Notes: generated by a model from the sequence alone, not told the origin. 64,000 nt of DNA from Streptococcus equinus (GCF_900101445.1 NZ_FNKE01000001.1:186001-250000); one strand, 5' to 3'. Counted from the first letter of the stretch, positions 53,733 through 63,320 are shown. Numbers and translations are program-made.

Positions 53733-55136
53733 ATGGATATTTTTCGAAAGACCCCGATGGCGCAAAAGACAAGCCATTTGCAACGACGCCTGGGGCTTGC
53801 TGAACTTATCTTTTTAGGGGTAGGTTCGATTGTTGGGACAGGGATTTTCACGATAACAGGTGTAGGTGCTTCTCAGTATGCAGGACCTGCGATTACTATT
53901 TCGATTATTGTTGCTGCTATCTGTGTAACCATGTCAGCTTTATTCTTTGCAGAATTTTCTTCACGCTTGCCACATTCAGGTGGTGTGTATCGCTATTTGT
54001 ATACTGTTTTTGGAGAGTACCCAGCTTGGATTGCAGGTTGGTTTATGATGATTGAATTTGCTGGAGCGATTTCAACGGCAGCCTCTGGTTGGGGAGAATA
54101 TTTAAAGGCTTTCTTAAAAACTTTCGGTATTAGTTTGCCGACTGCCTTGAGTGGACCTTTCAATCCTGCTAAAGGAACTTATATTGATATTGTTCCAGTT
54201 CTCTTATTGCTTTGTGTGACTGCTCTTGTTGTGCTAGGGGTTCAAACGGTATTAAGATTTAATTCGGTTTTGGTTATTTTTAAATTAGCCGTTTTGATTA
54301 TCTTTATCGCTCTTGGTTTAACAGCAATCAATACGCAAAACTGGAGTGATTTTGCACCGTACGGATTTGGTCAAATTTATGGTGGTAAAGTTGGTATCAT
54401 GGCAGGAGCGTCATTGATGTTCTTTGCTTTCCTTGGATTTGAATCTATTTCTATGGCGGCTGATGAAACCAAAGAACCTCAAAAGAAAATCCCACAAGGT
54501 ATCTTCTTTTCAATTGGATTGACAACTTTGTTGTATGTCTTGGTTACTTTGGTTTTGACAGGAACTGTTCATTATACAAAATTGAACACGGCTGATGTGG
54601 TGCCATTTGTTCTACGTAGCATTGGTTTCCCTTTGGTTGGTAATATTGTCTCTGTAGTGGTGATTTTGACACTGGTGACGGTATGTATTTCTATGATGTT
54701 TGCCTTGTCACGTGTGATTTACAACATCAGTTGTGATGGGCTCTTGCCTGAACAATTCCAAGAATTAACACCGAAGAGCAAAGTTCCTAAAAAAGCAACT
54801 ATTTTTGTTGGGATTGTCACAATGTTCTTCTCAGGTGTCTTTCCTTTGGAAATCCTAGCTTTATTGGTAAATATTGTGACTCTGGCTTACCTTATCTTGC
54901 TTGCTTTTGGTGTTATCAAACTTCGTAAAGATTTTGGTGAGCCAAAAGAAGGAGAATTCAGAACACCTTGGGTGCCATTCTTACCAATTCTATCAATTGT
55001 GGTTTGCTTTGCTTTGATGACACAATGTAAGCTTGAGACATGGTATGGCTTTGTCATCGCATTTGTGATTGGAACAATCATTTACTTTGCTTATGGTTAC
55101 CGTCACTCAAAATTAATTGATGAAACAGAAGAATAA
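53733..55136 (+). CDS. APC family amino acid permease
   Basis: Membrane transporter of 467 aa with about twelve transmembrane helices. The N-terminal GVGSIVGTGIFTITG is the substrate-binding unwound helix of the APC fold. It is most like cationic amino acid transporters (CAT/YhdG group), but the substrate is not proven. I start at ATG 53733, with AGGAG 5 nt upstream; an in-frame ATG 36 nt earlier has no site. A shared terminator separates it from the minus-strand rqcH gene. Confidence 0.88.
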   Translation: MDIFRKTPMAQKTSHLQRRLGLAELIFLGVGSIVGTGIFTITGVGASQYAGPAITISIIVAAICVTMSALFFAEFSSRLPHSGGVYRYLYTVFGEYPAWIAGWFMMIEFAGAISTAASGWGEYLKAFLKTFGISLPTALSGPFNPAKGTYIDIVPVLLLLCVTALVVLGVQTVLRFNSVLVIFKLAVLIIFIALGLTAINTQNWSDFAPYGFGQIYGGKVGIMAGASLMFFAFLGFESISMAADETKEPQKKIPQGIFFSIGLTTLLYVLVTLVLTGTVHYTKLNTADVVPFVLRSIGFPLVGNIVSVVVILTLVTVCISMMFALSRVIYNISCDGLLPEQFQELTPKSKVPKKATIFVGIVTMFFSGVFPLEILALLVNIVTLAYLILLAFGVIKLRKDFGEPKEGEFRTPWVPFLPILSIVVCFALMTQCKLETWYGFVIAFVIGTIIYFAYGYRHSKLIDETEE

Positions 55137-55137
55137 A

Positions 55138-55171
55138 CAAAAGACATTGGCTTTTAGCCAATGTCTTTTTA
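55138..55171. terminator. Bidirectional terminator between the permease and rqcH
   Basis: A 14-bp stem AAAAGACATTGGCT (55139-55152) pairs with AGCCAATGTCTTTT (55156-55169), with A residues on one side and T residues on the other. Confidence 0.93.
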
Positions 55172-55188
55172 GTAATCTTGATAGCCAA

Positions 55189-56850
55189 TTACTTTTTATT
55201 TTCAATGCGCATGCTATTGATTTTTTCTTCGGTTGGTGTAACGCGAAGTGTTTTTTGACCAGTGTAGGTGACAAAACCAGGTTTGGCACCGGTAGGTTTG
55301 TTGAGTTTTTTAGCCTCAATCATATCGACTTGGATAAGGTTTGATAGGCGAGCTTTTGAGTAATAGGCTGCCAATTCAGCGGCGTCAGTTTTGACTTCGT
55401 CGCTTGGGTTGAGGTTGTCTTTGATGAGCACGTGGCTGCCTGGAATGTCTTTGGCGTGGAACCAGAGTTCTCCTTTTTTAGCCATTTTGAAGGTCAATTC
55501 ATCATTTTGCAGGTTGTTGCGTCCGACCATGATGATTGTCTTGCCATCCGAAGCAAGGTATTGTTCTGGTTTTTTACGTTTGTGGCGTTTATCGCGCGTG
55601 CGGCGTTTGACAAAACCAGTTTCCACCAACTCTTCACGAATATCTTCGATATCAGAGATAGAAGCGTGACTTAGAGCTGTCTCAACACTTTCAAGATAAG
55701 TGATTGTGTGTTTTGTTTCTTCGATGAGCCCTGTTAAGTGTTTGACGGCTTCTTTTAGTTTTTGGTATTTTTTGAAATAACGCTGAGCATTTTGGTTAGG
55801 GGTCAAGCTTTTATCAAGAGCAATGGTGATTTTTTCGTTAGTATAGTAGTTATCAAGTTCCACTTGGTCTTGATTATTTGGCACCATTGAGAGATAAGTG
55901 GTTAAGAGTTCGCCTTTTTGGCGGAATTCTTCGGCGTTTTCAGTAGCTGCCAATTCTTTTTCTTGTTTTGCGAGTTTTTTGATGTTTTTATCGAGCTCAG
56001 TTTGAACACGATGAATCAAGTCGCTTGATTGTTGGTTAACACGATCGCGTTCGGCTTTATCTTGATAGAAAACATCTAGCAGTTCTGAAAGGCTGTCAAA
56101 TGTTTTATTGCTCTTATCAAATTGCACAGCAGCAAATGATTTGTCAGTCATATTTGGTTGAACAGGTCGAGCGAAGAAAGCGCGGAACTGTTTGAGTTTG
56201 TCATCGCTAAGCTGAGCTGCCAAATTTTCAGCGGTATCACGTCCCAAACCTTGGAAGAGTTTTTGAAGATGACGTGGTGCCAAATCCTCTGTTTGTAAGA
56301 TTTCAAATAATTTTTCATCTGAAACAGTAAATGGATTTTTAGCATCTGTTTTTGGCGGAGCAATGTAAGTTGAACCAGGCAAGATTGTTCGGTAGCTGTT
56401 TTGTGAGAAACCGATATGCTTGATAGATTCGATAATCTTGCTTTCAGCTTTATCAATCAAGATGATGTTACTGTGTTTACCCATGATTTCAACAACTAAG
56501 GTAACCTTGATGTTGTCACCAATTTCGTTTTTATTTGAAAAGGCGATTTCTAACACACGGTCATTCTCAATTTGTGTGATGCTTTCAATAACCGCACCTT
56601 GTAGGTATTTACGCATAATCATGGTAAAAGTATTAGGTGTTTGAGGGTTTTGAAAGTCTGTTTTAGTGATTTGCAGGCGTCCGAAAACAGGGTGGGCAGA
56701 AAGTAACAGTTTATAATTTTTACGGTTATTACGAATGGTTAAAACAAGCTCGTGTTCAAAAGGCTGATTAACTTTTTGAATGCGTCCGTAGAGAAGCTCG
56801 TCCTGTAATTCTTTTGTTAAATGGTGTAGGAAAAAACCATCAAATGACAT
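55189..56850 (-). CDS. rqcH: Rqc2/RqcH ribosome quality control factor, PavA/FbpA family
   Basis: Protein of 553 aa with the N-terminal NFACT-N (fibronectin-binding A) domain (SFDGFFLHHLTKELQDELLYGRIQKVNQP), helix-hairpin-helix and long coiled-coil middle regions, and the C-terminal NFACT-R domain (DGKTIIMVGRNNLQNDELTFKMAKKGELWFHAKDIPGSHV region). In Firmicutes RqcH adds alanine tails to nascent chains on split 50S subunits. The streptococcal form PavA is also reported at the surface as a fibronectin adhesin. No Shine-Dalgarno is adjacent to the ATG; an AAAGGAG lies some 60 nt upstream. Confidence 0.93.
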   Translation of the reverse strand: MSFDGFFLHHLTKELQDELLYGRIQKVNQPFEHELVLTIRNNRKNYKLLLSAHPVFGRLQITKTDFQNPQTPNTFTMIMRKYLQGAVIESITQIENDRVLEIAFSNKNEIGDNIKVTLVVEIMGKHSNIILIDKAESKIIESIKHIGFSQNSYRTILPGSTYIAPPKTDAKNPFTVSDEKLFEILQTEDLAPRHLQKLFQGLGRDTAENLAAQLSDDKLKQFRAFFARPVQPNMTDKSFAAVQFDKSNKTFDSLSELLDVFYQDKAERDRVNQQSSDLIHRVQTELDKNIKKLAKQEKELAATENAEEFRQKGELLTTYLSMVPNNQDQVELDNYYTNEKITIALDKSLTPNQNAQRYFKKYQKLKEAVKHLTGLIEETKHTITYLESVETALSHASISDIEDIREELVETGFVKRRTRDKRHKRKKPEQYLASDGKTIIMVGRNNLQNDELTFKMAKKGELWFHAKDIPGSHVLIKDNLNPSDEVKTDAAELAAYYSKARLSNLIQVDMIEAKKLNKPTGAKPGFVTYTGQKTLRVTPTEEKINSMRIENKK

Positions 56851-56991
56851 GATTAAAGTTGCCGTAATGCTAGCTAACCGAGAACGATAAGAAGCTTACG
56901 ACGTCTCCTTTCTAATCTCATGTTTTCAATTCTTCTATTATACCATAACCCTTGCAAAATCTGGACTCTGCAATATGGGAAAGTTTGCCTC

Positions 56992-57852
56992 TTACGATTT
57001 TTTTAATTTTTGAATGATTGTTAGAAGGTCTTGGTAATGTTTGTTCTCCATTTTGACGATGGCGTAGGTCTTGATGAAAATGTCTTTTAGTTTTTTAGAG
57101 CTTGAAATGATATTTGGATTTTCAAGTAGACGTTCAGCGATGTCTTGACTGACAATGGTAATGCCAGTACCTTTAAGAACTTCGTGTTCGATAAGCGAAA
57201 GGTTATCGATAGAAATATGGTGTTGGGTTGGCAGCTGATTAATCTTGATAAATTCTTTTAAGAAATTATGGTAGCTGCTGGTCATGTGATAGAGTAAGAA
57301 AAGCGATTCTTCACCCTTGTCAAATTTTTGGATGAGCTCTCTTTGCCCGACAATCATCAATTTATCAGAACGAAGTGGGAGTTTGAGCACGCCCTTTTGG
57401 GTGTAGCTGCCTGACATAATCCCAAGGTCGATTTGGTCATCCAAAAGCGCTTGAAAAATCTGATGGGAATTACTGTAAGTTTGGACGTTGAGTTTACGGT
57501 TTTCTGGCAAATATTTTTGAATGGCTGACAGATAAGTCTTGAGATAAGAAGTGTCAGAACCAAGAATGATACTTTGCTCAAAGGTAGAGTTCAGATTATC
57601 GAGCAGGCTGTTAAAAGCGAGTAAAGTCTGATTGGCAAATTGATAAATGTCTTTTCCCTTTGGTGTTAGGGAGATTTTTTTATTTTTACGTGAGAAAACC
57701 TCACATAAATTAACATTAATCTCTTTTACACGCTTAGAAACAGCTGGTTGACTGATATTATTAAGCTTAGCAGCTTCAGAGAAACTTTGTGTTTCATAAA
57801 TGTCTTTGATTAATTTGAAGTCGAAAATGGATAATTTATAACTAGATTTCAT
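56992..57852 (-). CDS. LysR-type transcriptional regulator
   Basis: DNA-binding regulator of 286 aa. The winged helix-turn-helix is at residues 5-60 (FDFKLIKDIYETQSFSEAAKLNNISQPAVSKRVKEI), followed by a periplasmic-binding-like effector domain. I start it at ATG 57852; an in-frame reading further upstream is hydrophobic and runs through the promoter region. No Shine-Dalgarno is seen, and the promoter predicts an mRNA starting at the ATG. It is divergent from the transporter-DDAH operon and is likely its regulator; the effector is unknown. Confidence 0.88.
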   Translation of the reverse strand: MKSSYKLSIFDFKLIKDIYETQSFSEAAKLNNISQPAVSKRVKEINVNLCEVFSRKNKKISLTPKGKDIYQFANQTLLAFNSLLDNLNSTFEQSIILGSDTSYLKTYLSAIQKYLPENRKLNVQTYSNSHQIFQALLDDQIDLGIMSGSYTQKGVLKLPLRSDKLMIVGQRELIQKFDKGEESLFLLYHMTSSYHNFLKEFIKINQLPTQHHISIDNLSLIEHEVLKGTGITIVSQDIAERLLENPNIISSSKKLKDIFIKTYAIVKMENKHYQDLLTIIQKLKKS

Positions 57853-57859
57853 ATTTCTG

Positions 57860-57888
57860 ATTTTATCATAAACAAAAGTTATAGACAA
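57860..57888 (-). promoter_or_regulatory. Promoter of the LysR gene
   Basis: On the minus strand TTGTCT (57888-57883), 17-nt spacer, TAAAAT (57865-57860) with an extended TGA. The ATG (57852) lies 8 nt after the -10, so the transcript is predicted to be leaderless. Confidence 0.65.
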
Positions 57889-57950
57889 GAATTCTAAAAT
57901 AAGGAAAATAATCGTCAAAATCATAAAAAAATAGGAAAAAAATCGCTCAT

Positions 57951-58012
57951 ATGTCATAAAACCTAACACAAACTATTGAAATAAAATTCTGAAAATTATA
58001 AAATATTGACAT
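57951..58012. promoter_or_regulatory. Promoter and possible LysR operator of the ABC-DDAH operon
   Basis: TTGAAA (57976-57981), 17-nt spacer, TAAAAT (57999-58004) forms a good rightward promoter. It is framed by inverted copies ATGTCA (57951-57956) and TGACAT (58007-58012), which could be half-sites for the divergent regulator. Confidence 0.55.
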
Positions 58013-58035
58013 CAATTAAGAAAGAGGTCTGCGTT

Positions 58036-58809
58036 ATGGTTGCTTTGGAAGAGGAGTTGGCGACTTTCGATTTGACAGCGAAGTATATGATTGAAATGAA
58101 GGGTATTCGAAAAAGTTATGGTAAACAAGAAGTCCTAAAAAATATCAACCTGTCTGTTAAAAAAGGTGAGGTTGTGGTCTTGATTGGACCATCTGGAAGT
58201 GGAAAGTCAACCTTGATTCGAACGATTAATAAATTGGAAAAAGTTGATGGCGGTCAAATTGCTGTTATGGGAAAAAACATTTACGACCTGAACATGAATG
58301 ACAATTTGCTACGGGAACATGTCAATATGGTCTTTCAACACTTTAACCTTTTTAATAACATGACCATTGCTAAAAATATCGGTATCGGTCCAGAAAAATT
58401 ACACCGGAAAAGCAGCGAAGAGGTGGATGAAATTGTTTTTCGCTTGCTGATGGCAGTTGGCTTGCTTGATAAGAAGGATGCTTATCCTGAAAATCTGTCT
58501 GGCGGTCAGAAACAACGTGTGGCTATAGCAAGAGCTTTGGCCATGCAACCTGACATTATTTTATTTGATGAGCCGACTTCAGCGCTTGACCCTGAGATGG
58601 TTGGAGAGGTGTTGCAGGTGATGAAAGCTATTGCTAAAAGTGGAACGACCATGATTATTGTGACGCACGAGATTGGTTTTGCAAAAGAAGTGGCAGATCG
58701 TATTGTTTTTCTTGAAAATGGTGAGTTAATCGCAGACATGCTTCCTGAAGAGGTGAATCGTTCTTATCCAAATCAACGTGTGGCAAGTTTTTTGAAGCAA
58801 ATTTTATAA
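58036..58809 (+). CDS. Amino acid ABC transporter ATP-binding protein
   Basis: ATPase of the polar amino acid uptake family, 257 aa from ATG 58036 (AAAGAGGT 7 nt upstream). It has Walker A GPSGSGKST, Q-loop FQHFNLFNN, signature LSGGQKQRVAIARAL, Walker B IILFDEPTSALDPE and the switch His in VTHE. Some 20 extra residues precede the usual start of the domain (YMIEMKGIRKSYG). The permease gene follows after 16 nt. Confidence 0.92.
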   Translation: MVALEEELATFDLTAKYMIEMKGIRKSYGKQEVLKNINLSVKKGEVVVLIGPSGSGKSTLIRTINKLEKVDGGQIAVMGKNIYDLNMNDNLLREHVNMVFQHFNLFNNMTIAKNIGIGPEKLHRKSSEEVDEIVFRLLMAVGLLDKKDAYPENLSGGQKQRVAIARALAMQPDIILFDEPTSALDPEMVGEVLQVMKAIAKSGTTMIIVTHEIGFAKEVADRIVFLENGELIADMLPEEVNRSYPNQRVASFLKQIL

Positions 58810-58825
58810 AATCTAGGAGAGTGTT

Positions 58826-60379
58826 ATGTTTGGTGGGTTTCTGGAAAGTTATGGTGGATTTATTTTAGACGGTGCCCTGATGACGGTCCTTTTATCGGTG
58901 GTTTCCATGGTTTTAGCCCTGATTTTAGGAGGTGTTGTCACAGCAGCTAGGATGAGTGACAATCTTTTGATTAGTGGATTGACAAAACTTTACATTGAAG
59001 TGATTCGTGGTTTGCCGATGCTAGTCATTTTGTCACTCTTCTTTTATGGCTTGCCCATGCTGGGGCTAAATATTCCTAAAAGTACGCTTTTTGGTGTTGA
59101 TTTAGACCGTTTGATTGCAGCCTTGACGGGCTTAACAGTTGGTGAATCGGTCTTTGTTGCTGAGATTTATCGGTCTGGGATTCAAGCGGTAGATTCAGGA
59201 CAATTTGAAGGGGCTAGAAGCATTGGCTTTAATAAATTTCAAGCTTATCGATACGTGATTATTCCGCAGGCCTTTAAAAATATTTTGCCAACTTTGGGAA
59301 ATGAATTTGCAAATAACATTAAATCAAGTTCGCAAGCATCGGTGATTGGGGTTGCTGATTTGATGTTTACAGCGAGCACTATTCAGGGAATTTCTTATAA
59401 ACCTTTCCAAGCGGTGATTGCCATTGGGATTGTTTATTTGGCTTTTACTTTTTCAACCACACGTATCGTTGCACATTACGAAAGAAAGATGAATCGCAGT
59501 GCAGAATCTTTAACTTTGCGTGATAAATGGGATGAGCTGGTGCAAACTATTAAAGCTAGCTGGAAGAGTTTGCTCGTGACAGCAGCTTTTATGGCAATGA
59601 TAATTGGTGCTTTTGCTCTTAATCATAAGGAAACAAACACAGCTGCTGGAAGCATCGAGAAGATTCAGAATTCTGGACAGCTGGTTGTTGCGACCAACAT
59701 TGGCTACGCTCCATATGAGTTTTACGATTTGTCATCAGGTCACAAGAAAGCTGTTGGAGTTGACTTAGCCTTTGCCAAACAATTAGCAGATGAGCTGCAA
59801 GTGAAATTAGTGGTTAAAAATATGAATTTCGATTCGATTCTAGGAACCATTACATCAGGAAATGCTGATATCGCCATTGCTGGCATGACAAAGACAAAAG
59901 AACGTGAAAAGTCGGTCGATTTCACACAAAACTACGTTAAGCAAATCAATAAAGTTGTTGTTCGTAAAGATTCAGTAGCTCACTACACTTCGATAACTGA
60001 TTTAGCACCAAGCTCAATTGCGGTACAAAAATCAACAACGCAAGAAGATGTGGTCAAAGAGGACATCAAACCTAAGCAAATAGTTGCCTTATCAAGTTTG
60101 CCAGATGCATTTTTGAATTTAGTACAAGGAAAAGTGGATGCTGTTGTTGCTGATGATACGGTAGCTGACCAATATATCGCAAGTAACAATGAATTGACTT
60201 ATGCTGATATTGATTTGCCAGGGACAACTGAGACGGCTATGGCCTTAACTAAAGGCAATCAATCGCTCAAGGCTTACGTGGATAAGTTGATTGAGAAAGA
60301 TAAAAAAGATGGTAGCTTTGATAAATGGATGAAAACCTATAGTGCTTTAGCGCAAAAAAATACGGGAGAAAATGAGTAG
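58826..60379 (+). CDS. ABC transporter permease fused to substrate-binding domain
   Basis: Protein of 517 aa. Residues 1-225 are a His/Glu/Gln/Arg-type permease with five helices and the EAA loop EGARSIGFNKFQAYRYVIIPQA. A further helix (about 245-265) crosses the membrane and carries residues 275-510, a solute-binding domain (LVVATNIGYAPYEFYDL, GVDLAFAKQLADEL, DFTQNYV). In the well-known GlnP fusions the binding domains come first; here the order is reversed. It should import a polar or guanidino amino acid together with the preceding ATPase. AGGAG precedes the ATG. Confidence 0.9.
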   Translation: MFGGFLESYGGFILDGALMTVLLSVVSMVLALILGGVVTAARMSDNLLISGLTKLYIEVIRGLPMLVILSLFFYGLPMLGLNIPKSTLFGVDLDRLIAALTGLTVGESVFVAEIYRSGIQAVDSGQFEGARSIGFNKFQAYRYVIIPQAFKNILPTLGNEFANNIKSSSQASVIGVADLMFTASTIQGISYKPFQAVIAIGIVYLAFTFSTTRIVAHYERKMNRSAESLTLRDKWDELVQTIKASWKSLLVTAAFMAMIIGAFALNHKETNTAAGSIEKIQNSGQLVVATNIGYAPYEFYDLSSGHKKAVGVDLAFAKQLADELQVKLVVKNMNFDSILGTITSGNADIAIAGMTKTKEREKSVDFTQNYVKQINKVVVRKDSVAHYTSITDLAPSSIAVQKSTTQEDVVKEDIKPKQIVALSSLPDAFLNLVQGKVDAVVADDTVADQYIASNNELTYADIDLPGTTETAMALTKGNQSLKAYVDKLIEKDKKDGSFDKWMKTYSALAQKNTGENE

Positions 60380-60391
60380 GAGGAAATTCTT

Positions 60392-61228
60392 ATGGCAGTA
60401 ATTGATGGAACCAGCCGTTTACGAAAAGTTTTAATGTGCCGACCAGATTTTCTGGTAAGTGCGGCACCGATTAATGTGATTTCAGAGCAGTACACTGAAC
60501 CTTTGGACCACGATAAAATGATGCAAGAGTACACTGCTGTGGTCAAGGCATACCAAGATAATGGTGTGGAAGTGGTCCAGGTCACTTCTGGTAAAAAAAT
60601 GCCAAATGCAGTTTTTGCTAGAGATTTTGGAGGTGATGTTAAGGAAGGATATATCTTAGGGCGTTTTAAAAAGCCTATTCGTTTTGAGGAACGTCGTCAT
60701 TACGAAGACATTATGGCAGGACTTGGCATTCCAAAAATTGCTGAAGTCACTGAAGGTTACTTTGAAGGGGGTGATTTTGCTTTTATTGATGAGAAGACAT
60801 TAGCGATTGGGGTGATTGATCGCACCAATCTCACAGGTGTTGATGAAATTCGTAAGCAGTTAGAGCCATATGGGTACAAGGTCTACGCTGTTAAGGCAAA
60901 TCCAGACTATCTTCATCTGGATATGTGCTTTAACTTAGTCGCACCGAAACTTGCCATTGCTTATGAAGCTGGATTGCCAGAGGATTTTATTACCTTGGTT
61001 AAGGAAAAAGGAATTAAAATCATTTCTGGAACGCAGGACATGATTTTTAAACATGGTTATAACGTTGAAGCTTTAGGGGATAATCGTGTGATGAGTTTAA
61101 AACAAAATACTTTTATTAACGAAGCACTTCGCAGTGAAGGTATGGAAGTCATAGAGGTCGATATGACGGAGTTATTGAAAGCAGGTGGTGGCTTGCATTG
61201 CATGACTTTCCCGCTTGAACGTTATTAA
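60392..61228 (+). CDS. DDAH-like amidinohydrolase (GME superfamily)
   Basis: Protein of 278 aa of the guanidino-group modifying superfamily. The catalytic set is complete: E125-G-G-D128 in YFEGGDF, H175 in YLHLDMCF, and C270 in GGGLHCMTFPL near the end. Length and motifs resemble dimethylarginine dimethylaminohydrolase more than arginine deiminase, which is about 410 aa. Expected chemistry is removal of an amine from a guanidino carbon to leave a ureido group; the true substrate is unknown. TAGGAGG precedes the ATG, 12 nt after the permease gene. Confidence 0.85.
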   Translation: MAVIDGTSRLRKVLMCRPDFLVSAAPINVISEQYTEPLDHDKMMQEYTAVVKAYQDNGVEVVQVTSGKKMPNAVFARDFGGDVKEGYILGRFKKPIRFEERRHYEDIMAGLGIPKIAEVTEGYFEGGDFAFIDEKTLAIGVIDRTNLTGVDEIRKQLEPYGYKVYAVKANPDYLHLDMCFNLVAPKLAIAYEAGLPEDFITLVKEKGIKIISGTQDMIFKHGYNVEALGDNRVMSLKQNTFINEALRSEGMEVIEVDMTELLKAGGGLHCMTFPLERY

Positions 61229-61291
61229 TCACTTTTAATTATCATTTGTAGATGTGGATTGCCACGTAAAAAACAATTTAGAAAGTTTGTT

Positions 61292-62377
61292 ATGTCAACA
61301 TTTTTAGCTAAATCATTTGAAACTATTGTCGCTTACAAACCTGGTGAACAACTTGGAGATGATTACCTTAAATTAAACGCCAATGAAAGTTCACAAGAGC
61401 CTAGTCCTCGTGTCTTAGAGGTTTTGAAAAATGCTCAGAATTTAAATTATTACAATGATCCTTGTCAGCACAAATTACGTCAAAAATTGGCTGATTTACA
61501 TTCATTGGATGAAACAAACATCATTGTTGGAACAGGAGCAGATGATGTTTTAGATTTAATCTTTAGAACATTTTTTGAACGAGGCGATAAAATTGCCTTT
61601 CCTAAAGTGACTTATCCTTTTTATAAAGGCTACGCTGACACCTTTGGGTATGATGTGTTAGAAGTGCCTTTGACAAAAGATTTACGCGTTGATTTATCAG
61701 ATTATGAAAAACTTCCCCACGCTGTTTTAGTGGTGAATCCAGATGCCCCAACAGGATTTTTGAAACCTTTGTCAGCTATCAAAAAGTTACTTGTTTCAAA
61801 CCCAGAACGACTGGTGATTGTTGATGAAGCTTATATTGATTTTGGTGGAGCTTCACAATCAGCGATTTCCTTGGTTGAGGAGTTTTCAAATCTCATTGTG
61901 GTTCGTACTTTTTCCAAATCGCGTCAATTAGCCGGCGGTCGTATTGGTTACGCGGTTGCTTGTAAAGAACTTATCAAAGATATGGAAGATTTAAAAATGG
62001 CGGTTAATCCATTCAATGTGAGTTTGCTACAAGAAGAAGTCGCTCTAGCAAGTCTTGAAGATGAATTTCATTTTGAAAGACATGTTAAGGAAATTATCGA
62101 AAATCGTGATTTCTTGACATCAGCTTTGCGAATTTTAGGTTTCAAGGTTTTAAACAGCAAGACAAACTTTATTTATGCCTCTTCACCTGTGATTTCAGGG
62201 AAAGAATTGTATGAGAAATTGCGTGAGCGTCATATTTTGGTTCGTCGTTATGACATAGCAGAGGTCAAAGATTATGTTCGTATCACAATTGGAACCAAAC
62301 AAGAAATGCACCGTTTAGTCAGTGAGGTAGATGCTATTTTAAAGGAGAAAGACCATGTTAAAAGTGTTAATTTCTGA
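61292..62377 (+). CDS. HisC-like PLP aminotransferase
   Basis: Fold type I aminotransferase of 361 aa similar to histidinol-phosphate aminotransferase. It has LNANESSQEPSP near the N-terminus, VVNPDAPTG, VDEAYIDF and the PLP lysine in RTFSKSRQLAGGRIG (about residue 208). No other histidine genes are near, so it likely acts on the imported amino acid or its derivative. I start it at ATG 61292; an in-frame TTG 33 nt earlier has no ribosome binding site. Overlaps the next gene by 23 nt. Confidence 0.85.
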   Translation: MSTFLAKSFETIVAYKPGEQLGDDYLKLNANESSQEPSPRVLEVLKNAQNLNYYNDPCQHKLRQKLADLHSLDETNIIVGTGADDVLDLIFRTFFERGDKIAFPKVTYPFYKGYADTFGYDVLEVPLTKDLRVDLSDYEKLPHAVLVVNPDAPTGFLKPLSAIKKLLVSNPERLVIVDEAYIDFGGASQSAISLVEEFSNLIVVRTFSKSRQLAGGRIGYAVACKELIKDMEDLKMAVNPFNVSLLQEEVALASLEDEFHFERHVKEIIENRDFLTSALRILGFKVLNSKTNFIYASSPVISGKELYEKLRERHILVRRYDIAEVKDYVRITIGTKQEMHRLVSEVDAILKEKDHVKSVNF

Positions 62378-63320
62378 TTATCCAAATGTTTTGGCGGAGC
62401 GTGATTTGAGTATCGAAGTTAACCTTTTAAAGGAACTTTTACCTGCCGATAGTGAGATTTCTGTTTACCCATATATCAACGAAGATGAGTTCATCGAGCG
62501 AATGTCTGGTGTGGATGTCCTTTTGACAGCCTTTCTTCCCTTGAAAGAAAATATTCTGGCGAAATTTCCAGATTTGAAGGGTATTGCGGTTAATGCTACG
62601 GGAACAAATACCATTGACTGTGAGTATGCTGAGAAGTTAGGCATTGCTATCCGAAATTTAGGAGCGTATTCGACAGAAGATGTTGCTAACCACACGATTG
62701 CTCTCTTACTGGCACTAAATCAAAAACTCTTTATTCATCGAAAATACATCGAAGCTGGTTTTTGGAGTTATCAAAAGGCTGGCGAAGTGAAACGTCTGTC
62801 CTCACAAACTTTGGCGATTTTTGGGCTTGGTCGAATTGGTCAAGCAGTGGCAAAACGTGCGAAAAGCTTTGGCATGTCAGTGATTGCCTACGACCCTTTT
62901 TTGCCAGAAGAAGTAGCGGAAGAACTTGGTGTCAAATTGGTCTCGGTTGAGACTATCCAAGCAGAAGCTGATGTGATTAGTTTGCATTTATTTGCTAACT
63001 CGGCAAATGAGCATTTCTTTAATCGTGAGTTCTTTAAGAAATTGAAGAAGCCGGTGCTTTTTATCAATGTGGCGCGTGGGAGTCTGGTTGACGAAGCAGC
63101 CTTGGTAGAAGCACTTGATGAGGGCAAAGTGATTGGTGCTGGCTTGGATGTTTTAGAAAGTGAAAATCCAGACCTGACTAACAATCCTTTGCTTGGACGT
63201 GAGAATGTTATTCTAACGCCGCATTCAGCCTTTTATAGTCAAGAAAGTCTGAATACCTTGCAAGTTCAAACGGTTAAAAATGCAGTTGCCATTTTAAAGG
63301 AGTATCATCATGAAATTTGA
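62355..63320 (+). CDS. D-isomer-specific 2-hydroxyacid dehydrogenase
   Basis: NAD-dependent oxidoreductase of 321 aa. It shows the dinucleotide motif FGLGRIGQAVAKRAKSFG (about residues 156-173), INVARGSLVDEAAL with the catalytic Arg region, a glutamate in DVLESENPD and the catalytic His in LTPHSAFYS. It probably reduces a 2-keto acid, such as one made by the aminotransferase, to a 2-hydroxy acid. AAAGGAG precedes the ATG inside the end of the aminotransferase gene. Confidence 0.87.
   Translation: MLKVLISDYPNVLAERDLSIEVNLLKELLPADSEISVYPYINEDEFIERMSGVDVLLTAFLPLKENILAKFPDLKGIAVNATGTNTIDCEYAEKLGIAIRNLGAYSTEDVANHTIALLLALNQKLFIHRKYIEAGFWSYQKAGEVKRLSSQTLAIFGLGRIGQAVAKRAKSFGMSVIAYDPFLPEEVAEELGVKLVSVETIQAEADVISLHLFANSANEHFFNREFFKKLKKPVLFINVARGSLVDEAALVEALDEGKVIGAGLDVLESENPDLTNNPLLGRENVILTPHSAFYSQESLNTLQVQTVKNAVAILKEYHHEI

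Noticed and set aside
57853..57969. An upstream in-frame extension of the LysR protein by 39 residues
   Set aside because: The extension is a hydrophobic translation of AT-rich promoter DNA and precedes the normal helix-turn-helix start.
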